Below are positions 8,425-19,640 of a DNA stretch of 64,000 nt, piece after piece. The notes under the pieces are model-generated. The model did no database searches and was not told the DNA's origin. It saw only the letters and a list, made by a program, of their open reading frames with translations. The position numbers and the translations under genes are program-made. Numbering within the stretch: position 1 is the first letter of the stretch; each line of letters begins with the position of its first letter. The stretch is from Ignavibacteria bacterium. Lineage in GTDB: Bacteria > Bacteroidota > Ignavibacteria > Kapaibacteriales > UBA4661. Location: the NCBI GenBank assembly GCA_014654705.1, contig JACVZY010000003.1, positions 35,083 to 99,082 on the forward strand. The letters run 5' to 3'.

Positions 8425-10851
8425 CTACTGCCACATAACTGTTATCCAGATATTGGAATTTCTCCCCTTGTCGTCGCTGCATGAAATCTTGATTTGCCCG
8501 CGCTCCGGCGTGAAAAAAATCCGTTCTTCGGGCGAAGCTGCACGCAAAAATTTGTCGTTCAAAAACCAATACACCGTGCGGACATCATTCGCGGCATGAC
8601 ACGTAAGAAGTAGCTCCGATGCGGCTTGCCCGCTTTTACTTTTTTCAATGAGGTATTCTTTGCCATCGGTGAGCGAGGTAATCGTAGGCGCAGTACCGCC
8701 CACAGCACGGCTGCAGGACGGATTATGCTCCGGTATGCGTTCAAATGCTTGATTCTGTGCGGTGTAGAGCGCCAGCATTTCCGGCGGCAAATTCGGGTAG
8801 AGTTTCTTTTTGTAGCCTGTCGGGGGCAGACAGTCCGTGCAGTAGGATATTTGCTCGTCTGCCGAGACCGCAACTTCTTTCAGATGTTGGCATTTGGCAT
8901 TGCTGGAAATGCGCGGCAGATAGTATTCCGAAACTTGATTTTGGCAGAAATCGCTTGGCGGCAAGCCACTTTCGGAGCATACCAAGCGAAAGTCCAATTC
9001 CGGCGGCGGCTGAAACCAATCGTTTGGCGAGTTGTAGTCAATGGCATTAAAAATATCGAACAAAAGCGGTGTTGCAATGTCCGCCCCGACTAACTCCGGC
9101 GCACCAACACCGGAAAAATTCCCCACCCATACGGCAACCGTATAACGCTTGTTGTAGCCGATGCTCCACGCATCGCGTCGCCCGTAGGAGGTGCCGGTTT
9201 TCCACGCCACTTTGGGCAGATGCCGCGTGGAACCGAAATTGCGCGGCACATCGGGGCGCGTAAGCTGGGTCAGAATCTCACCTAACATAAACGCTGCCGA
9301 CGGCGAAACAAGGCGCGTTCCGAGCGCTTTATTGCTTACTGCATCTTTCCTAAAAACGAGCGATTTCCATTCGCCATAATTCGCAAACGCGCAGTACAAA
9401 CCCGCCATTTCTTCCAGTCGAACACCGCAGCCGCCCAGCACCACGGACAAACCCAGCTTTTTGCCGTCCTTGCGAATTTGCTCAAAACCCGCATTGGTAA
9501 GAGCTTCAGTGAATGCTGCCACGCCAAGACTACGCACGAGTTTCACCGCTGGAATGTTGAGCGAGTTAATGAGCGCTTTTTCGGCAGGAACAAAGCCACG
9601 ATAGGTGCGGTCGAAGTTTTCTGGTGCATAGCCGTCAAAGTTCGTGGGAACGTCGGTCAAAACGGTTTTGGGCGTAATCAAGCCCTTGTCCATTGCAAGC
9701 GTGTATGCAAGCGGCTTCAGGGCGCTTCCGGGCGAACGCACGGCGCGAACCCCGTCCACCTCGCCCGATGCGGCTTTGTCGGCATAGTCCGGCGAACCTA
9801 AGTACGCCTCCACTTCGCGCGTTTGGTTGTTCACCACGAGCACTGCAGCATTGTTAATACCGTATATCTTCAAACGCCGAATGACGTTTTGCGTAAGTGT
9901 CTGAACGCTTTGTTGCTTCCGCGTGTCGAGCGTGGTCGGAATGGTGAACTCCAACGGGAGCAGTCGTTTCATGCGGTAGGCGAAGTGCGGCGCAATCGTG
10001 GTTGGCGCGTCGTGGCGCTGGATATCGGTCGGCTCACGGAGAGCATCGTCTATCTGAGTACTTGGGAAAACGCCTTCTGCGCGGAAGCGTTCAAGCCATT
10101 TGTCGCGCTCACGGCGGATAACGGCGTTGTTTTCGTCGAGTTTGAGCGTTGTGGGACGGTTCGGGATTATTGCCAGCGTGGTGGCTTGCGCAAGACTGAG
10201 CTTTTCGGGCAGCGTTCCGAAGTATAGGAGTGAAGCGGCTTTCACGCCTTCGATGTTGCCGCCGTAGGGGGCGAGATTGAGATAGAGTTGCAGAATTTCG
10301 CTTTTGGAGTGTGTGATTTCCAGCTGGAGAGCGCGGAAAACCTCAACTATTTTATTCCACACTGTTCGTTCGCGTTGCGTCGGGCGCTTGCGATTACCCT
10401 CTTTTTGAGCCGTGTACTGATTCTCAAGCATCCGCGCTACTTGCATAGTGAGAGTACTTGCGCCGGAAGTGGTCTTTTGATGCCGCAGATTATTCACGGC
10501 AGCCCGCACAATAGCGAAAGGATTGACCCCGAAATGCCAATAGAACCATTTGTCTTCTTTTTGCAGAAGGGCGCTGCGAAGCGTGGGGGAAATTTCCGAA
10601 AGCTCCGTTTTCATGCGCCATTTGTCGTCATCGGCAAGGAAAGCATGAAGCACAGTGCCGTCGCGGGCAGTAACAATCGGCGCAAAAGGAACGTCAGTGC
10701 GAAGCGGAAAAAGAAACGAAAGCACAAGGAGAAATGTAAGAAAACCTACTACCATCAAGAGCACAAGCCGCAGAAACGGCTTCAGAAAAGAACATTTGTG
10801 CAGTCGCCGCACGAGCACACCAGAGCCGATGAGATTATGGCGGGCAGTCAT
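8425..10851 (-). CDS. pbpC: Penicillin-binding protein 1C (glycosyltransferase-transpeptidase)
   Basis: A bifunctional class A penicillin-binding protein that polymerises glycan strands and may cross-link peptides in the periplasm. A single signal-anchor helix (about residues 24-48) is followed by the GT51 glycosyltransferase with EDKWFYWHFGVNP and the SGASTLTMQVARM motif. The transpeptidase has SALK (active Ser), SLN and KTGTS motifs. The C-terminal roughly 110 residues match the extra domain characteristic of the 1C subclass. The start lies 3 bases past the pdxA stop, with GGAG inside the end of pdxA, so the two are translated from one message. The usual alpha-2-macroglobulin partner gene is not adjacent. 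Confidence 0.95.
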   Translation of the reverse strand: MTARHNLIGSGVLVRRLHKCSFLKPFLRLVLLMVVGFLTFLLVLSFLFPLRTDVPFAPIVTARDGTVLHAFLADDDKWRMKTELSEISPTLRSALLQKEDKWFYWHFGVNPFAIVRAAVNNLRHQKTTSGASTLTMQVARMLENQYTAQKEGNRKRPTQRERTVWNKIVEVFRALQLEITHSKSEILQLYLNLAPYGGNIEGVKAASLLYFGTLPEKLSLAQATTLAIIPNRPTTLKLDENNAVIRRERDKWLERFRAEGVFPSTQIDDALREPTDIQRHDAPTTIAPHFAYRMKRLLPLEFTIPTTLDTRKQQSVQTLTQNVIRRLKIYGINNAAVLVVNNQTREVEAYLGSPDYADKAASGEVDGVRAVRSPGSALKPLAYTLAMDKGLITPKTVLTDVPTNFDGYAPENFDRTYRGFVPAEKALINSLNIPAVKLVRSLGVAAFTEALTNAGFEQIRKDGKKLGLSVVLGGCGVRLEEMAGLYCAFANYGEWKSLVFRKDAVSNKALGTRLVSPSAAFMLGEILTQLTRPDVPRNFGSTRHLPKVAWKTGTSYGRRDAWSIGYNKRYTVAVWVGNFSGVGAPELVGADIATPLLFDIFNAIDYNSPNDWFQPPPELDFRLVCSESGLPPSDFCQNQVSEYYLPRISSNAKCQHLKEVAVSADEQISYCTDCLPPTGYKKKLYPNLPPEMLALYTAQNQAFERIPEHNPSCSRAVGGTAPTITSLTDGKEYLIEKSKSGQAASELLLTCHAANDVRTVYWFLNDKFLRAASPEERIFFTPERGQIKISCSDDKGRNSNIWITVMWQ

Positions 10852-10854
10852 TGC

Positions 10855-11874
10855 TTATGCCACTCCTGCATTGCGCCTATTGCGGACAATCTGACACGCC
10901 ATTTCGATGGCATCCACCGTGCTACCTTCGTTTGCAATGCCCTTACCCGCAATCCCGTACGCAGTGCCGTGGTCGGGCGAGGTGCGCACAATCGGCAAGC
11001 CCGCCGAAAAATTCACGCCTCCGCCGCCAGCCAAGAGTTTAAGCGGTATCAAGCCTTGGTCGTGGTACATTGCCAAAATCCCGTCAAAACGCCGATATTC
11101 CCCGTGGGCAAAAAAACCATCCGCCGGAAATGCGCCTTCTACTCTGATTCCCTGAGCTTGTGCTGCTTGGATAGCGGGCTGAATCATCGTGATTTCCTCG
11201 TCGCCCAACGCACCTTGCTCGCCGGCATGAGGATTCAACCCCAGAACGGCAATACGTGGTGCAGCAATGCCAAAATCCTGACGCAATGCCGTGTACAACG
11301 CCATCACACGCTCCTCAACGCGCTCTGTGGTGATTGCAGCAGACACTTTTTGCAATGGAATATGCACCGTTGCCAATCCCACGCGCACTGCGGAGCGCTT
11401 GGGGTCAAGTTCGGCGGCATTGGTGGCAAGAATCATCATTTGGCTCTTCACGCCAAAGCGCTCGGCGAAAAATTCGGTTTGTCCCGGATAGAGTGCGCCC
11501 GCTAAGTGCAGACCGCACTTGGAAACAGGCATCGTGCAGACCGCACTCGCCCTGCCTTCGCGGAGTTCTTTGGCAGCAATTTCGAGTGCTTCCAATGCCA
11601 AAATGCCGCCATCGCGTGTTTCCAAGCCAAGTTCAAGTCGTGATGCTGCCGAGCACGGCACAATGGTACATTCCAGACCGCCGTCCGCTCGAAAGCCGGA
11701 CTCAGTGGGCGTTATAGGCAAGGCAACAGATTCTGCATACTGCCAGAACAAAGTGGGGTTCACCGCCAAGCGAAAGGAAACATCGTTCATCGTACCCGCA
11801 AGCCGCACCAATGCTTTTGTGCAGACTTCTAGTCCAATGCCGTTGGGGTCGCCGCAAGTGAGAAGAATAGTCAT
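10855..11874 (-). CDS. pdxA: 4-hydroxythreonine-4-phosphate dehydrogenase
   Basis: PdxA oxidises 4-phosphohydroxy-L-threonine in the DXP-dependent route to pyridoxal phosphate. The N-terminal TCGDPNGIGLEV is the family signature. Metal-binding His and the substrate region are represented by VHIPLQKV and later by GLNPHAGEQG, and the C-terminal half holds MYHDQGLIPLK and SPDHGTAYGIAGKG. The ATG at 11874 gives 339 residues, the normal length; the longer open frame to 12036 would run through a terminator hairpin. It is followed after 3 bases by pbpC. Confidence 0.95.
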   Translation of the reverse strand: MTILLTCGDPNGIGLEVCTKALVRLAGTMNDVSFRLAVNPTLFWQYAESVALPITPTESGFRADGGLECTIVPCSAASRLELGLETRDGGILALEALEIAAKELREGRASAVCTMPVSKCGLHLAGALYPGQTEFFAERFGVKSQMMILATNAAELDPKRSAVRVGLATVHIPLQKVSAAITTERVEERVMALYTALRQDFGIAAPRIAVLGLNPHAGEQGALGDEEITMIQPAIQAAQAQGIRVEGAFPADGFFAHGEYRRFDGILAMYHDQGLIPLKLLAGGGGVNFSAGLPIVRTSPDHGTAYGIAGKGIANEGSTVDAIEMACQIVRNRRNAGVA

Positions 11875-11935
11875 ACGTTCGGAATGAATGAAAAAATGTT
11901 CGGGAAGCAATTTACAAACATTTTTTGCGCAGAGC

Positions 11936-11975
11936 ATAATAAAAAAGCCTGTCTGAACAGCGTTCAAACAGGCTT
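11936..11975 (-). terminator. Intrinsic terminator of the chemoreceptor gene
   Basis: On the minus strand, 12-base arms (11947-11958 and 11962-11973) form a stem with a single mismatch and a 3-base loop, followed by TTTTTTATT. It lies about 90 bases beyond the chemoreceptor stop and before the pdxA start, separating the two transcripts. Confidence 0.8.
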
Positions 11976-12062
11976 CTGTGTGTGTTTCCCCTTCCATGCG
12001 AGGTATAATGGAGTTTGTCGTAAAGGCTCTTGACACCTTTTGTTTCTCTCATCCGGCTTGCC

Positions 12063-14384
12063 TTAGGCGGGCAAAGATTGCGGGAGACGCTTTATTGGTG
12101 TTCCAATGAGCGTTCCCATCGGTTGCAAGTTATGGTTTTCGCTCAAAGACTTGATACCATTGGTTCCGTTCATTGCCAGGCTTTTCAAAATGGTTTGCGC
12201 TCTGGGACGTTGATGCACTGTCGGTTCCGAATGTGCTGCTTTTTCAATTTCATCATTCATTTGGCGGACAGTCGTCAGGGTAAAGTTCTGAAGACTTTCG
12301 TACATAACCGCCATAGACATTTTGAGTTCGCGGGCAATCTCGGCAAGGTGCTTGATGCTGAGTTCGGATTCCATCACGACGGTTGTGATATTCTGCACGT
12401 TGGCGTTCACTTGTTCGCTCATTGTTCGCTGTTGGCGGCTTTGGTGCTGCACATCGTTCATAGCATCAGAGACGTGGAGCGCATCATTCAAAATCTCTTC
12501 AAACATATAGGTAATGGTCTGGGTCATCTCAATTCCCTTGGAAACGCTCATTCGTGCAGTCGCCATGACGGCGTTAGCGCTTTTTGCTTCTTTGTGAATA
12601 CCGCTAATGGTCTCGGTAATTTCCTTTGTGGCATCGCTGGTACGGTCGGCAAGTTTTTTGACTTCATCGGCGACGACTGCAAAGCCGCGTCCATGTTCAC
12701 CTGCTCGGGCAGCTTCGATAGAGGCATTAAGCGCGAGGAGGTTCGTCAAGTCCGCAATCTCCCGAATCGCACCCGCAATTTCATCAATCTTGGCAATACG
12801 CTCGGTGAGGCGAATAATTTGATGCTCCATCTCTTTGGTTGCCGTAACGATAGCATTGATGCCGTTTGCGGTGTGCTCTACCGTTTCGACACCTCGCCGT
12901 GCGCTTTCGCTGGCGTGGTGCGAGCTAACGGCTGCAGCATTGATGTAGTCTATGGTGTGGGTGATATTGCGCATCATCTCGTCCACCGATTGCGCCGCAA
13001 TAGCAGCCTGCTGACTTTGCTCCTGAGCACCTTGTGAAAAATCGTCCGCTTTTTCGGCAATAATGACGCCCGCTTGTGCGGCTTCGACAACGGCTTCGTG
13101 GGTGGTGAGCAGAAGATTTTGAACCTTCTCAAGCGCTTTATTGAATCCGGCATAGAGTTTTCCCATCGCGCCTTCATGTGAAGTATCGTTTGTATCAAAG
13201 CGCAAGGTCAGGTCGCCGCCTGCAAAGCGCTCTATTCCCTGCAAAAGCGTCTCGACGTTGTTCACCAAATACGTGCGCTCCTGCTCAATAGTGGCGACGG
13301 CTTCTTGTACTCTGCCCTCAACGCTCTGCTTTTCTGCATGGAGTTCATCGTGGCTTGTGCGTAGGCTTTGAATCATGCTATTGAAAGCATCGCCGAGGTC
13401 GCGGATTTCGTCGTGCGTGCGAACGGTGATGGCAGTATCGAAGTCTCCCGCTGCCACGCGCCGCGCCGCATTTTTAAGACGAACAATAGGCTCAGCTATA
13501 TCGCGCGACATCCTGAGTGCAAGCCAGAGGCAGACAACAAACGCAGCCGCCAAGATCGCAAGAGAAGCCATGCGGAAGGCAAAGGCGGTGCGTTCTTTTG
13601 CTTCCACGAGTTTATCTAAGTGGCGATTCATCGCCAGAAACTCATTGTTCAGCCGTGCATCCAGCATATCCACACGCTTCAGCAAGGCAACGAGCGCAAG
13701 AAATTTCACGGTGTATTCGCCTGCAAGTGTGTCTATGGTGGCTTTGGCAGCATCGCTCACGCCGGAAGCGCGTGTTTCCTCGCGTAACGACGTTATATGC
13801 GTTTGCACATCAGCAATGTATTTTTCTTGGCGACGCAGAAGAAAGTCTTTTTCATGCCGCCGCACTTGAAGCATGGTATTCAAAAGGTGAATTTCATTTG
13901 CTTTGGTAATGAGGTTCTCAATGCTGTGAACGCTGCTTCGGAACGCACCTTCAGCACCAAGTTTCTCATTCAAGCCACGCTGCTCCAATGCTGTGGTGAG
14001 ATTTTGGAAAGAAATGGTATAGCCTTTTGCTTGTCGAGCGAGAACTTCGATTTGTGAATCCTCAGAGTCGTTTTCTGCCAAGAGCGCATCAAAATTGTGG
14101 AGCGTAGCGTGAAAATTCCGAACAAAGGCACTATCACGTGTAGTAAGAAAATCCCGCTCAAAGCGGTGCGCATTTAGAAGTAGTACGCTCATCCGGCGCA
14201 TATCATCTCGCTGCGCATAGGCGCGAATCTCCAGACGCATACAGACGACCACAACGCCACCGAGCAAAAGCAACAGGAGCGCAAGTCCCAAAATTTTATG
14301 CCGAACACGTGATGTAAGTGCAGCAATGCCAGTCTTTGGTGATAGTATTGTCATAACCGAAGGAGCGTTCGTGAACAAAGACAT
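12063..14384 (-). CDS. Methyl-accepting chemotaxis protein
   Basis: A transmembrane chemoreceptor of 773 residues. The first membrane helix is about residues 30-50, then a mostly helical periplasmic sensor of about 215 residues, a second helix around 270-290, and a HAMP domain ([19 protein letters not shown] and following). The cytoplasmic signalling domain has the near-invariant hairpin tip [20 protein letters not shown] around residue 540, which contacts CheA and CheW. A polar tail follows without a NWETF-type CheR/CheB tether. The ligand cannot be predicted. No other che genes are in the window. ATG at 14384 or 14354 are both possible starts. Confidence 0.93.
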   Translation of the reverse strand: MSLFTNAPSVMTILSPKTGIAALTSRVRHKILGLALLLLLLGGVVVVCMRLEIRAYAQRDDMRRMSVLLLNAHRFERDFLTTRDSAFVRNFHATLHNFDALLAENDSEDSQIEVLARQAKGYTISFQNLTTALEQRGLNEKLGAEGAFRSSVHSIENLITKANEIHLLNTMLQVRRHEKDFLLRRQEKYIADVQTHITSLREETRASGVSDAAKATIDTLAGEYTVKFLALVALLKRVDMLDARLNNEFLAMNRHLDKLVEAKERTAFAFRMASLAILAAAFVVCLWLALRMSRDIAEPIVRLKNAARRVAAGDFDTAITVRTHDEIRDLGDAFNSMIQSLRTSHDELHAEKQSVEGRVQEAVATIEQERTYLVNNVETLLQGIERFAGGDLTLRFDTNDTSHEGAMGKLYAGFNKALEKVQNLLLTTHEAVVEAAQAGVIIAEKADDFSQGAQEQSQQAAIAAQSVDEMMRNITHTIDYINAAAVSSHHASESARRGVETVEHTANGINAIVTATKEMEHQIIRLTERIAKIDEIAGAIREIADLTNLLALNASIEAARAGEHGRGFAVVADEVKKLADRTSDATKEITETISGIHKEAKSANAVMATARMSVSKGIEMTQTITYMFEEILNDALHVSDAMNDVQHQSRQQRTMSEQVNANVQNITTVVMESELSIKHLAEIARELKMSMAVMYESLQNFTLTTVRQMNDEIEKAAHSEPTVHQRPRAQTILKSLAMNGTNGIKSLSENHNLQPMGTLIGTPIKRLPQSLPA

Positions 14385-14911
14385 TCTAAAAACTTCACAA
14401 AACTAAAACTCAGGTATTATCTAGGTATTATGCGCCACGTTATGATTTGGCAATACCGTTTGGTGATTCCTTGCTGCTCTTTTGAATTTGAGTGTGGATA
14501 ACACGTGGATAAAATTGGAACAACCATGATTTTACAAAAAGTTTTTGGTATTCTCCACAAAAAAGTGTAAACTTGCAGGTTGATTACACGCAAACCGCGA
14601 AGCAACATTTTGTGTGCAAGGAACATACGCAAAAGCCGTATTTGAAGCCTGCACACATTGAAAGCATCCGCCCCGAAAGCGCAATGCACATTAGTACGAA
14701 ACGCAATTTTATCAAGGATTTCCCGAATCGCACCGAACTCCGGCGTAATTCGGGAAATCCTCTCTTTGTCTAAAGTATATCTGAAAAATGGTGTGTTCTT
14801 GTTTCACAAAACTGGATACTACCGCCCCTCATTCAGCACTTTCGACCACCGCAAAAAACGCAAATTCAAAACGTATAACTTTTCAAACACGAATTACCAA
14901 AGGTGTTTTCC
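14385..14911. other. Divergent intergenic region and rpoB leader
   Basis: About 530 bases between the chemoreceptor and rpoB. rpoB here is not preceded by rplJ/rplL, so its promoter must lie in this segment. The notable structure is a perfect 14-base inverted repeat described separately at 14714-14760. I see no convincing gene or clear promoter boxes. Confidence 0.5.
14714..14760 (+). promoter_or_regulatory. 14-bp inverted repeat in the rpoB leader
   Basis: The arms AGGATTTCCCGAAT (14714-14727) and ATTCGGGAAATCCT (14747-14760) are perfect complements with a 19-base loop, ending 152 bases before the rpoB start. No T-run follows. It could be a repressor site or, if transcribed, a leader hairpin able to affect rpoB expression. 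Confidence 0.45.
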
Positions 14912-17900
14912 ATGAGTTCGATGAACGACAAAAACGGTCAACTCGGTCAGCGTATTTCGTTTGCAGAATTCCCCACGCGCAATAGCCCCGTGGATCTGCT
15001 TTCGGTACAGATGTATTCCTACGAGGAATTTTTACAAGACAATGCTGAACCGGCAGACCGTAAAAACGCCGGCTTGCAGCAAGCATTTTTGACCAATTTC
15101 CCTATCAGCGATGCGCGGGAAATCTACGAATTGGAATTTATCGAGTATTACATTGAGCGCCCCAAATACACCGAAAATGAATGTCGTGAGCGCGAATTGA
15201 CCTTTGCCCGTCCGCTCAAAGCGAAGCTACGTCTGTCCTCCAAGGCAGATCCGAAATCGGAAGACTTCATCGAGACCATTGAGCAAGATGTGTATTTAGG
15301 GAACGTCCCGGCGATGACTCCGCGCGGCACATTCATCATCAACGGTGCAGAGCGCGTGGTGGTGTCGCAGTTGCACCGCTCACCGGGCGTGTTTTTCTCG
15401 GATGCCATGCACCCGAACGGTACGCGCGTCTTCTCGGCACGTATTATTCCGTTTCGCGGCTCGTGGGTGGAGTTCACAACGGACATTCACCAAGTAATGT
15501 ATGTCTATATTGACCGCAAGAAAAAATTCCCCGTTACCATGCTTCTTCGTGCGCTCGGATATTCCTCCGACGAGCAGATTCTCGACCTCTTCAATTTGAC
15601 CGAATCGCTCAAAGCGAAAGAGGTGAACGATGAATGTGCCGGTCGCCGTGTGGCTGCTGACATTGTTGATTTCACAACAGGTGAAATTGTTGCCGGACGC
15701 GATACGATGCTGGACGAAGCAATGATTGCGACGATTCGCGCATCCAAAGGCATCCAAGAAGTCAAACTCTTCAAATATACCAGTTCCAGCGACGAACCTA
15801 TCATCGCGCGGACGTTGGCAAAAGACCCCTCGCGGACGAAAGAAGACGCTTTGGAAGGCATCTATCGCCAACTGCGTTCCGGTGAAGCACCCGACCTTGA
15901 TACGGCAGTCGCGCTTCTCGACAAGCTCTTCTTCAATGCAAAGCGCTACGATTTGGGCTTGGTGGGACGCTACCGCATGAACAACAAACTTGCGATTAAC
16001 ATTGACCCCGAAACCACAACGCTGACAATTGAAGATATTATCGCCATTATCAAGTATTTGATTGAACTTCGCGCCGGTCGTAAGCCCGTGGACGATATTG
16101 ACCACTTGGGCAATCGTCGTGTGCGCACCGTTGGCGAGCAGCTTGGAGCACAATTGAACGTTGGTCTGGCGCGTATGTCTCGTACCATCAAAGAGCGTTT
16201 GAACATTCACGACACCGAAACGCTTACTCCGGCTGACTTGGTAAATGCCCGCACAATTTCGAGCGTGATTAACCAATTCTTCGGCACAAACCAGTTGTCG
16301 CAGTTCATGGATCAGACCAATCCACTTTCGGAGATGACCCACAAGCGCCGTATGTCGGCGCTTGGACCGGGCGGTCTGACGCGCGAACGCGCAGGCTTCG
16401 AGGTGCGCGACGTTCACTACACGCACTACGGACGACTTTGCCCCATCGAAACGCCGGAGGGTCCGAACATCGGTCTTATTTCCTCGCTTTCGATTCACGC
16501 CCGCATTGACGCATTTGGCTTTATTGAAACGCCATATTTGAAAGTGAAAAACGGCAAAGTAACGACAGACATTGAGTTCCTGACGGCAGAAAAAGAGGAA
16601 GACCGCATCATTGCGCCCGCTTCTACGCCTATGGACGCAAAAAACAATCTTGTCGGCGAGCGTATTAAAGCGCGTCGTTCCGGCGATTTCGTGATTGTTA
16701 CCCCTGAAGATGTAGAATACCTCGACGTGGCGACAAATCAAATTGCCAGCGTTGCAGCGTCCCTTATTCCGTTCTTGGAGCATGATGACGCGAACCGTGC
16801 GCTCATGGGCTCGAACATGCAACGTCAAGCAGTACCGCTTCTGCGCCCGAAAGCGCCTGTCGTCGGTACGGGTATGGAACACCTTGTGGCGAAAGACTCA
16901 CGCGCTATCATCGTGGCGGAGTACGACGGACTCGTCGAGTATTCTTGCGCAGATTATATTCGCGTTCGCTACGACGACCAGATGGCGGAAGACGAACGCC
17001 TCGTTACCTACGATTACAACCCCGTGGTGGTTTATCCGCTTATCAAGTTTTTCCGCACAAACCAAGACACCTGCGTTAATCAACGCCCCAGCGTCGTTTC
17101 CGGTCAGCGCGTGAAAAAAGGTGATGTGCTGGCGGACAGCTCTTCGACCGAAAATGGTGAATTGGCGCTTGGACGGAACGTTCTGGTAGCATTCATGCCA
17201 TGGAGCGGGTATAACTTTGAGGATGCTATCGTGCTTTCTGAAAAAGTTGTTTCGGAAGATATTTTCACCTCCATTCACATTGAGGAGTTTTCGCTCCAAG
17301 TCCGCGACACCAAGCGCGGCGAGGAAGAACTCACCAAAGAGATTCCGAACGTCAGCGAAGAAGCCACCAAAGACCTCGACGAAGACGGTATCATCCGCGT
17401 TGGTGCGGATGTGCGCGAGGGCGATATTTTGATTGGTAAAATTACTCCGAAAGGCGAAACCGATCCGACACCGGAAGAGAAACTGCTCCGCGCTATCTTC
17501 GGCGACAAAGCCGGCGACGTGAAAGATGCTTCCATGAAGTCGCCTCCAGGCTTGAAGGGCGTGGTTATCAATACCAAACTCTTCACTCGCCGCTTGATGA
17601 CACGCGAGCAGGACTTACGCCGTCAGGAAAAAGAGCGTCAGGACGAACTGAACCAACGCGAAAACAGAGGTATTACTGACCACAACCGTGATTCCGCGCA
17701 GCGTATTGCAAAATTGCTGGATGGCGAAAAAGTCATGGGCGGTATGCGCACGAAATCTGCTGAGGCGATTTTCCGTGCCGGCACGGTGCTGAAGCAAGAC
17801 GAAGTGTTCAAGAAATTTAACGAGAACCCGCAGTATTTCGCCGAGTTTGACGCCTCCGAGCAGTGCATCGAAAACAAAGAGAAAATGGTGCTTCTGCGCC

Positions 17901-18727
17901 GACTCATAACGGGCTACAAGCAAAAAGTAGCGCTTATCAAAGATGATATTCGTATTGAGCGCCAAAAAGTGCTCACAGGCGACGAATTGCAACCGGGCAT
18001 TATGAAAATGGCGAAAGTCTATGTTGCCAAAAAGCGTAAGCTCCAAATCGGTGACAAAATGGCTGGTCGCCACGGTAACAAAGGCATTGTGGCAAATATC
18101 GTTCCGGCAGAAGATATGCCGTTCTTGCCCGATGGAACACCTGTGGACATCGTTCTGAACCCGCTTGGTGTACCGTCGCGTATGAACTTGGGGCAGCTGT
18201 ATGAAACAGCGCTCGGCTGGGCGGCTGCGAAACTCGGTACGAAGTTCGCATCGCCGATTTTCGACGGTGCTTCGTGGGATGAAGTTGGTGATTACCTCGA
18301 AAAAGCAGGTTTGCCGCGCGATGGAAAAACGGTTCTCTACGACGGACGCACAGGCGACCGCTTCGACAACCGCGTTACCGTCGGCATGATTTATATGCTC
18401 AAACTCTCACACTTGGTGGACGATAAGATTCACGCTCGCTCGATTGGACCGTACTCGCTCATCACGCAGCAGCCGCTCGGTGGTAAAGCGCAATTCGGTG
18501 GTCAGCGTTTCGGAGAGATGGAAGTCTGGGCGCTTGAGGCTTATGGCGCAGCGCACACGCTCCAAGAAATCCTGACGCTCAAATCCGACGACGTACAAGG
18601 TCGTGCGAAGGCATATGAAGCAATCGTCAAAGGCGACAATATGCCGCAACCACACTTGCCGGAATCCTTCAACGTGCTTATCCGCGAGTTGCAAGGTCTG
18701 GCGCTCGAAGTGCGCGTGGAGGAATAA
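14912..18727 (+). CDS. rpoB: DNA-directed RNA polymerase subunit beta
   Basis: The beta subunit of RNA polymerase, 1271 residues from the ATG at 14912, which has AAAGGTG about 8 bases upstream; an in-frame GTG at 14903 would add only three residues. Recognisable blocks include the lobe motif RSPGVFF, the rifampicin-region segment [15 protein letters not shown], the catalytic-proximal [13 protein letters not shown] near residue 1050, and the C-terminal [24 protein letters not shown]. Unusually, it is not followed directly by rpoC: about 1.15 kb with other genes intervenes. A 10-base inverted repeat lies just past the stop. Confidence 0.98.
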   Translation: MSSMNDKNGQLGQRISFAEFPTRNSPVDLLSVQMYSYEEFLQDNAEPADRKNAGLQQAFLTNFPISDAREIYELEFIEYYIERPKYTENECRERELTFARPLKAKLRLSSKADPKSEDFIETIEQDVYLGNVPAMTPRGTFIINGAERVVVSQLHRSPGVFFSDAMHPNGTRVFSARIIPFRGSWVEFTTDIHQVMYVYIDRKKKFPVTMLLRALGYSSDEQILDLFNLTESLKAKEVNDECAGRRVAADIVDFTTGEIVAGRDTMLDEAMIATIRASKGIQEVKLFKYTSSSDEPIIARTLAKDPSRTKEDALEGIYRQLRSGEAPDLDTAVALLDKLFFNAKRYDLGLVGRYRMNNKLAINIDPETTTLTIEDIIAIIKYLIELRAGRKPVDDIDHLGNRRVRTVGEQLGAQLNVGLARMSRTIKERLNIHDTETLTPADLVNARTISSVINQFFGTNQLSQFMDQTNPLSEMTHKRRMSALGPGGLTRERAGFEVRDVHYTHYGRLCPIETPEGPNIGLISSLSIHARIDAFGFIETPYLKVKNGKVTTDIEFLTAEKEEDRIIAPASTPMDAKNNLVGERIKARRSGDFVIVTPEDVEYLDVATNQIASVAASLIPFLEHDDANRALMGSNMQRQAVPLLRPKAPVVGTGMEHLVAKDSRAIIVAEYDGLVEYSCADYIRVRYDDQMAEDERLVTYDYNPVVVYPLIKFFRTNQDTCVNQRPSVVSGQRVKKGDVLADSSSTENGELALGRNVLVAFMPWSGYNFEDAIVLSEKVVSEDIFTSIHIEEFSLQVRDTKRGEEELTKEIPNVSEEATKDLDEDGIIRVGADVREGDILIGKITPKGETDPTPEEKLLRAIFGDKAGDVKDASMKSPPGLKGVVINTKLFTRRLMTREQDLRRQEKERQDELNQRENRGITDHNRDSAQRIAKLLDGEKVMGGMRTKSAEAIFRAGTVLKQDEVFKKFNENPQYFAEFDASEQCIENKEKMVLLRRLITGYKQKVALIKDDIRIERQKVLTGDELQPGIMKMAKVYVAKKRKLQIGDKMAGRHGNKGIVANIVPAEDMPFLPDGTPVDIVLNPLGVPSRMNLGQLYETALGWAAAKLGTKFASPIFDGASWDEVGDYLEKAGLPRDGKTVLYDGRTGDRFDNRVTVGMIYMLKLSHLVDDKIHARSIGPYSLITQQPLGGKAQFGGQRFGEMEVWALEAYGAAHTLQEILTLKSDDVQGRAKAYEAIVKGDNMPQPHLPESFNVLIRELQGLALEVRVEE

Positions 18728-18739
18728 ATGTTGAATGAG

Positions 18740-18778
18740 GAGTGTTGAGTTTTGAATGTAATTCGAGGCTCAACACTC
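18740..18778 (+). promoter_or_regulatory. Hairpin after rpoB without T-run
   Basis: GAGTGTTGAG (18740-18749) and CTCAACACTC (18769-18778) are perfect 10-base complements with a 19-base loop, 12 bases after the rpoB stop. The sequence after it (GCTTTCGC) is not a proper T-run, so it may be a weak terminator or a processing or stability hairpin between rpoB and the inserted genes. Confidence 0.4.
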
Positions 18779-18812
18779 GCTTTCGCAACGAAATTTTGAG
18801 AGAATCCCGACT

Positions 18813-19013
18813 ATGAAAGTCATCAATGTAGATAGCGAAATTCTTGGCGGAACACCAGTCTTTAACGGCACACGTGTACCCGTGAAGAATCTATTCGATT
18901 ATCTGGAAACAGGTGATTCGATTGGTGAGTTTTTAGAGGATTTCCCGTCGGTGCAGCGCGAGCAAGTTGTGGCTCTACTCGAAACCTCTCAGAAAAGCGA
19001 GGTAGTTACTTAA
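18813..19013 (+). CDS. DUF433 antitoxin-like DNA-binding protein
   Basis: A 66-residue DUF433 protein. The family pattern is clear: an N-terminal strand (INVDSEILGGTPVFNGTRVPV) followed by a winged-helix-like HTH (LFDYLETGDSIGEFLEDFPSVQREQVVALL). DUF433 proteins commonly act as antitoxin-type partners of DUF5615 PIN-like toxins. No DUF5615 gene is present; the next gene, starting immediately after the stop codon, encodes an unrelated exported protein. Its position between rpoB and rpoC is unusual. Confidence 0.85.
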   Translation: MKVINVDSEILGGTPVFNGTRVPVKNLFDYLETGDSIGEFLEDFPSVQREQVVALLETSQKSEVVT

Positions 19014-19616
19014 ATGAAGTTTAAGATGATTGTTCTGCCATGTGCGTTTCTGTTTTTACTGATCCACCTAAACTCGCTTGTTTTTGCTCAGAAAAAAACA
19101 GTAAAACTTGCTTCTCTTGATGGTTTTTGGGGTATTAAATTTGGTACTTATCAGCACGAATGTAAAAAAATTCTGGCTAGTAACCCTAATATCATCTCAG
19201 TGAGCCAAGATAATGATTCAAAAATAAGTGTTGGCATTGATAGCTTTGCAGGTCATAAGGTATCGGTTATTGAGTTGCTTTTTATAGAGCAACGATTTTC
19301 TGGGAGCAGAGTTATCTTTGAAACAGAGGGGCAAGTAAATGAGTTTGAGTTATACAAAGAGATTCAAAAAGAGATTGATTCAAAGTATTTAGGAAAAACG
19401 TTAACAGGAGAATATGGTGATAAATCATCATGGCGCTTTAGACCTCGACAAGACCCATCGAATGACAAAATGACTGTTTGGATGTTTAAGAAAACTAGTG
19501 ATTTATCAAATTCAATTTGTTTGATTTTTGAAGAGATTACGAGAAAAGTATCATTACTCTACTTGCACACGAACAAAATTGATAAACATCAAATGAAATT
19601 ACTTGAAGACTATTAA
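19014..19616 (+). CDS. Hypothetical exported protein inserted between rpoB and rpoC
   Basis: A 200-residue protein with a clear signal peptide (hydrophobic residues about 5-24, cleavage after VFA). The mature part starts with LDGFWGIKFGTYQHECKKILA, a pattern seen in small exported proteins of unknown role in which the conserved element is an xxGxxFGxxxxE-type N-terminus. The gene is distinctly AT-richer than rpoB and rpoC. Its ATG directly follows the DUF433 stop codon. The composition and position suggest horizontal acquisition. I do not recognise a function. Confidence 0.7.
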   Translation: MKFKMIVLPCAFLFLLIHLNSLVFAQKKTVKLASLDGFWGIKFGTYQHECKKILASNPNIISVSQDNDSKISVGIDSFAGHKVSVIELLFIEQRFSGSRVIFETEGQVNEFELYKEIQKEIDSKYLGKTLTGEYGDKSSWRFRPRQDPSNDKMTVWMFKKTSDLSNSICLIFEEITRKVSLLYLHTNKIDKHQMKLLEDY

Positions 19617-19640
19617 AAATTTATACACCAAGTTTTATTA

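Noticed and set aside
15380..16882. 500-codon minus-strand frame inside rpoB
   Set aside because: Antisense shadow produced by codon bias of rpoB; no domain.
18813..19616. Calling the DUF433 gene and the next gene a toxin-antitoxin pair
   Set aside because: The downstream protein has a signal peptide and no PIN or DUF5615 features, so it is not a plausible cytoplasmic toxin.
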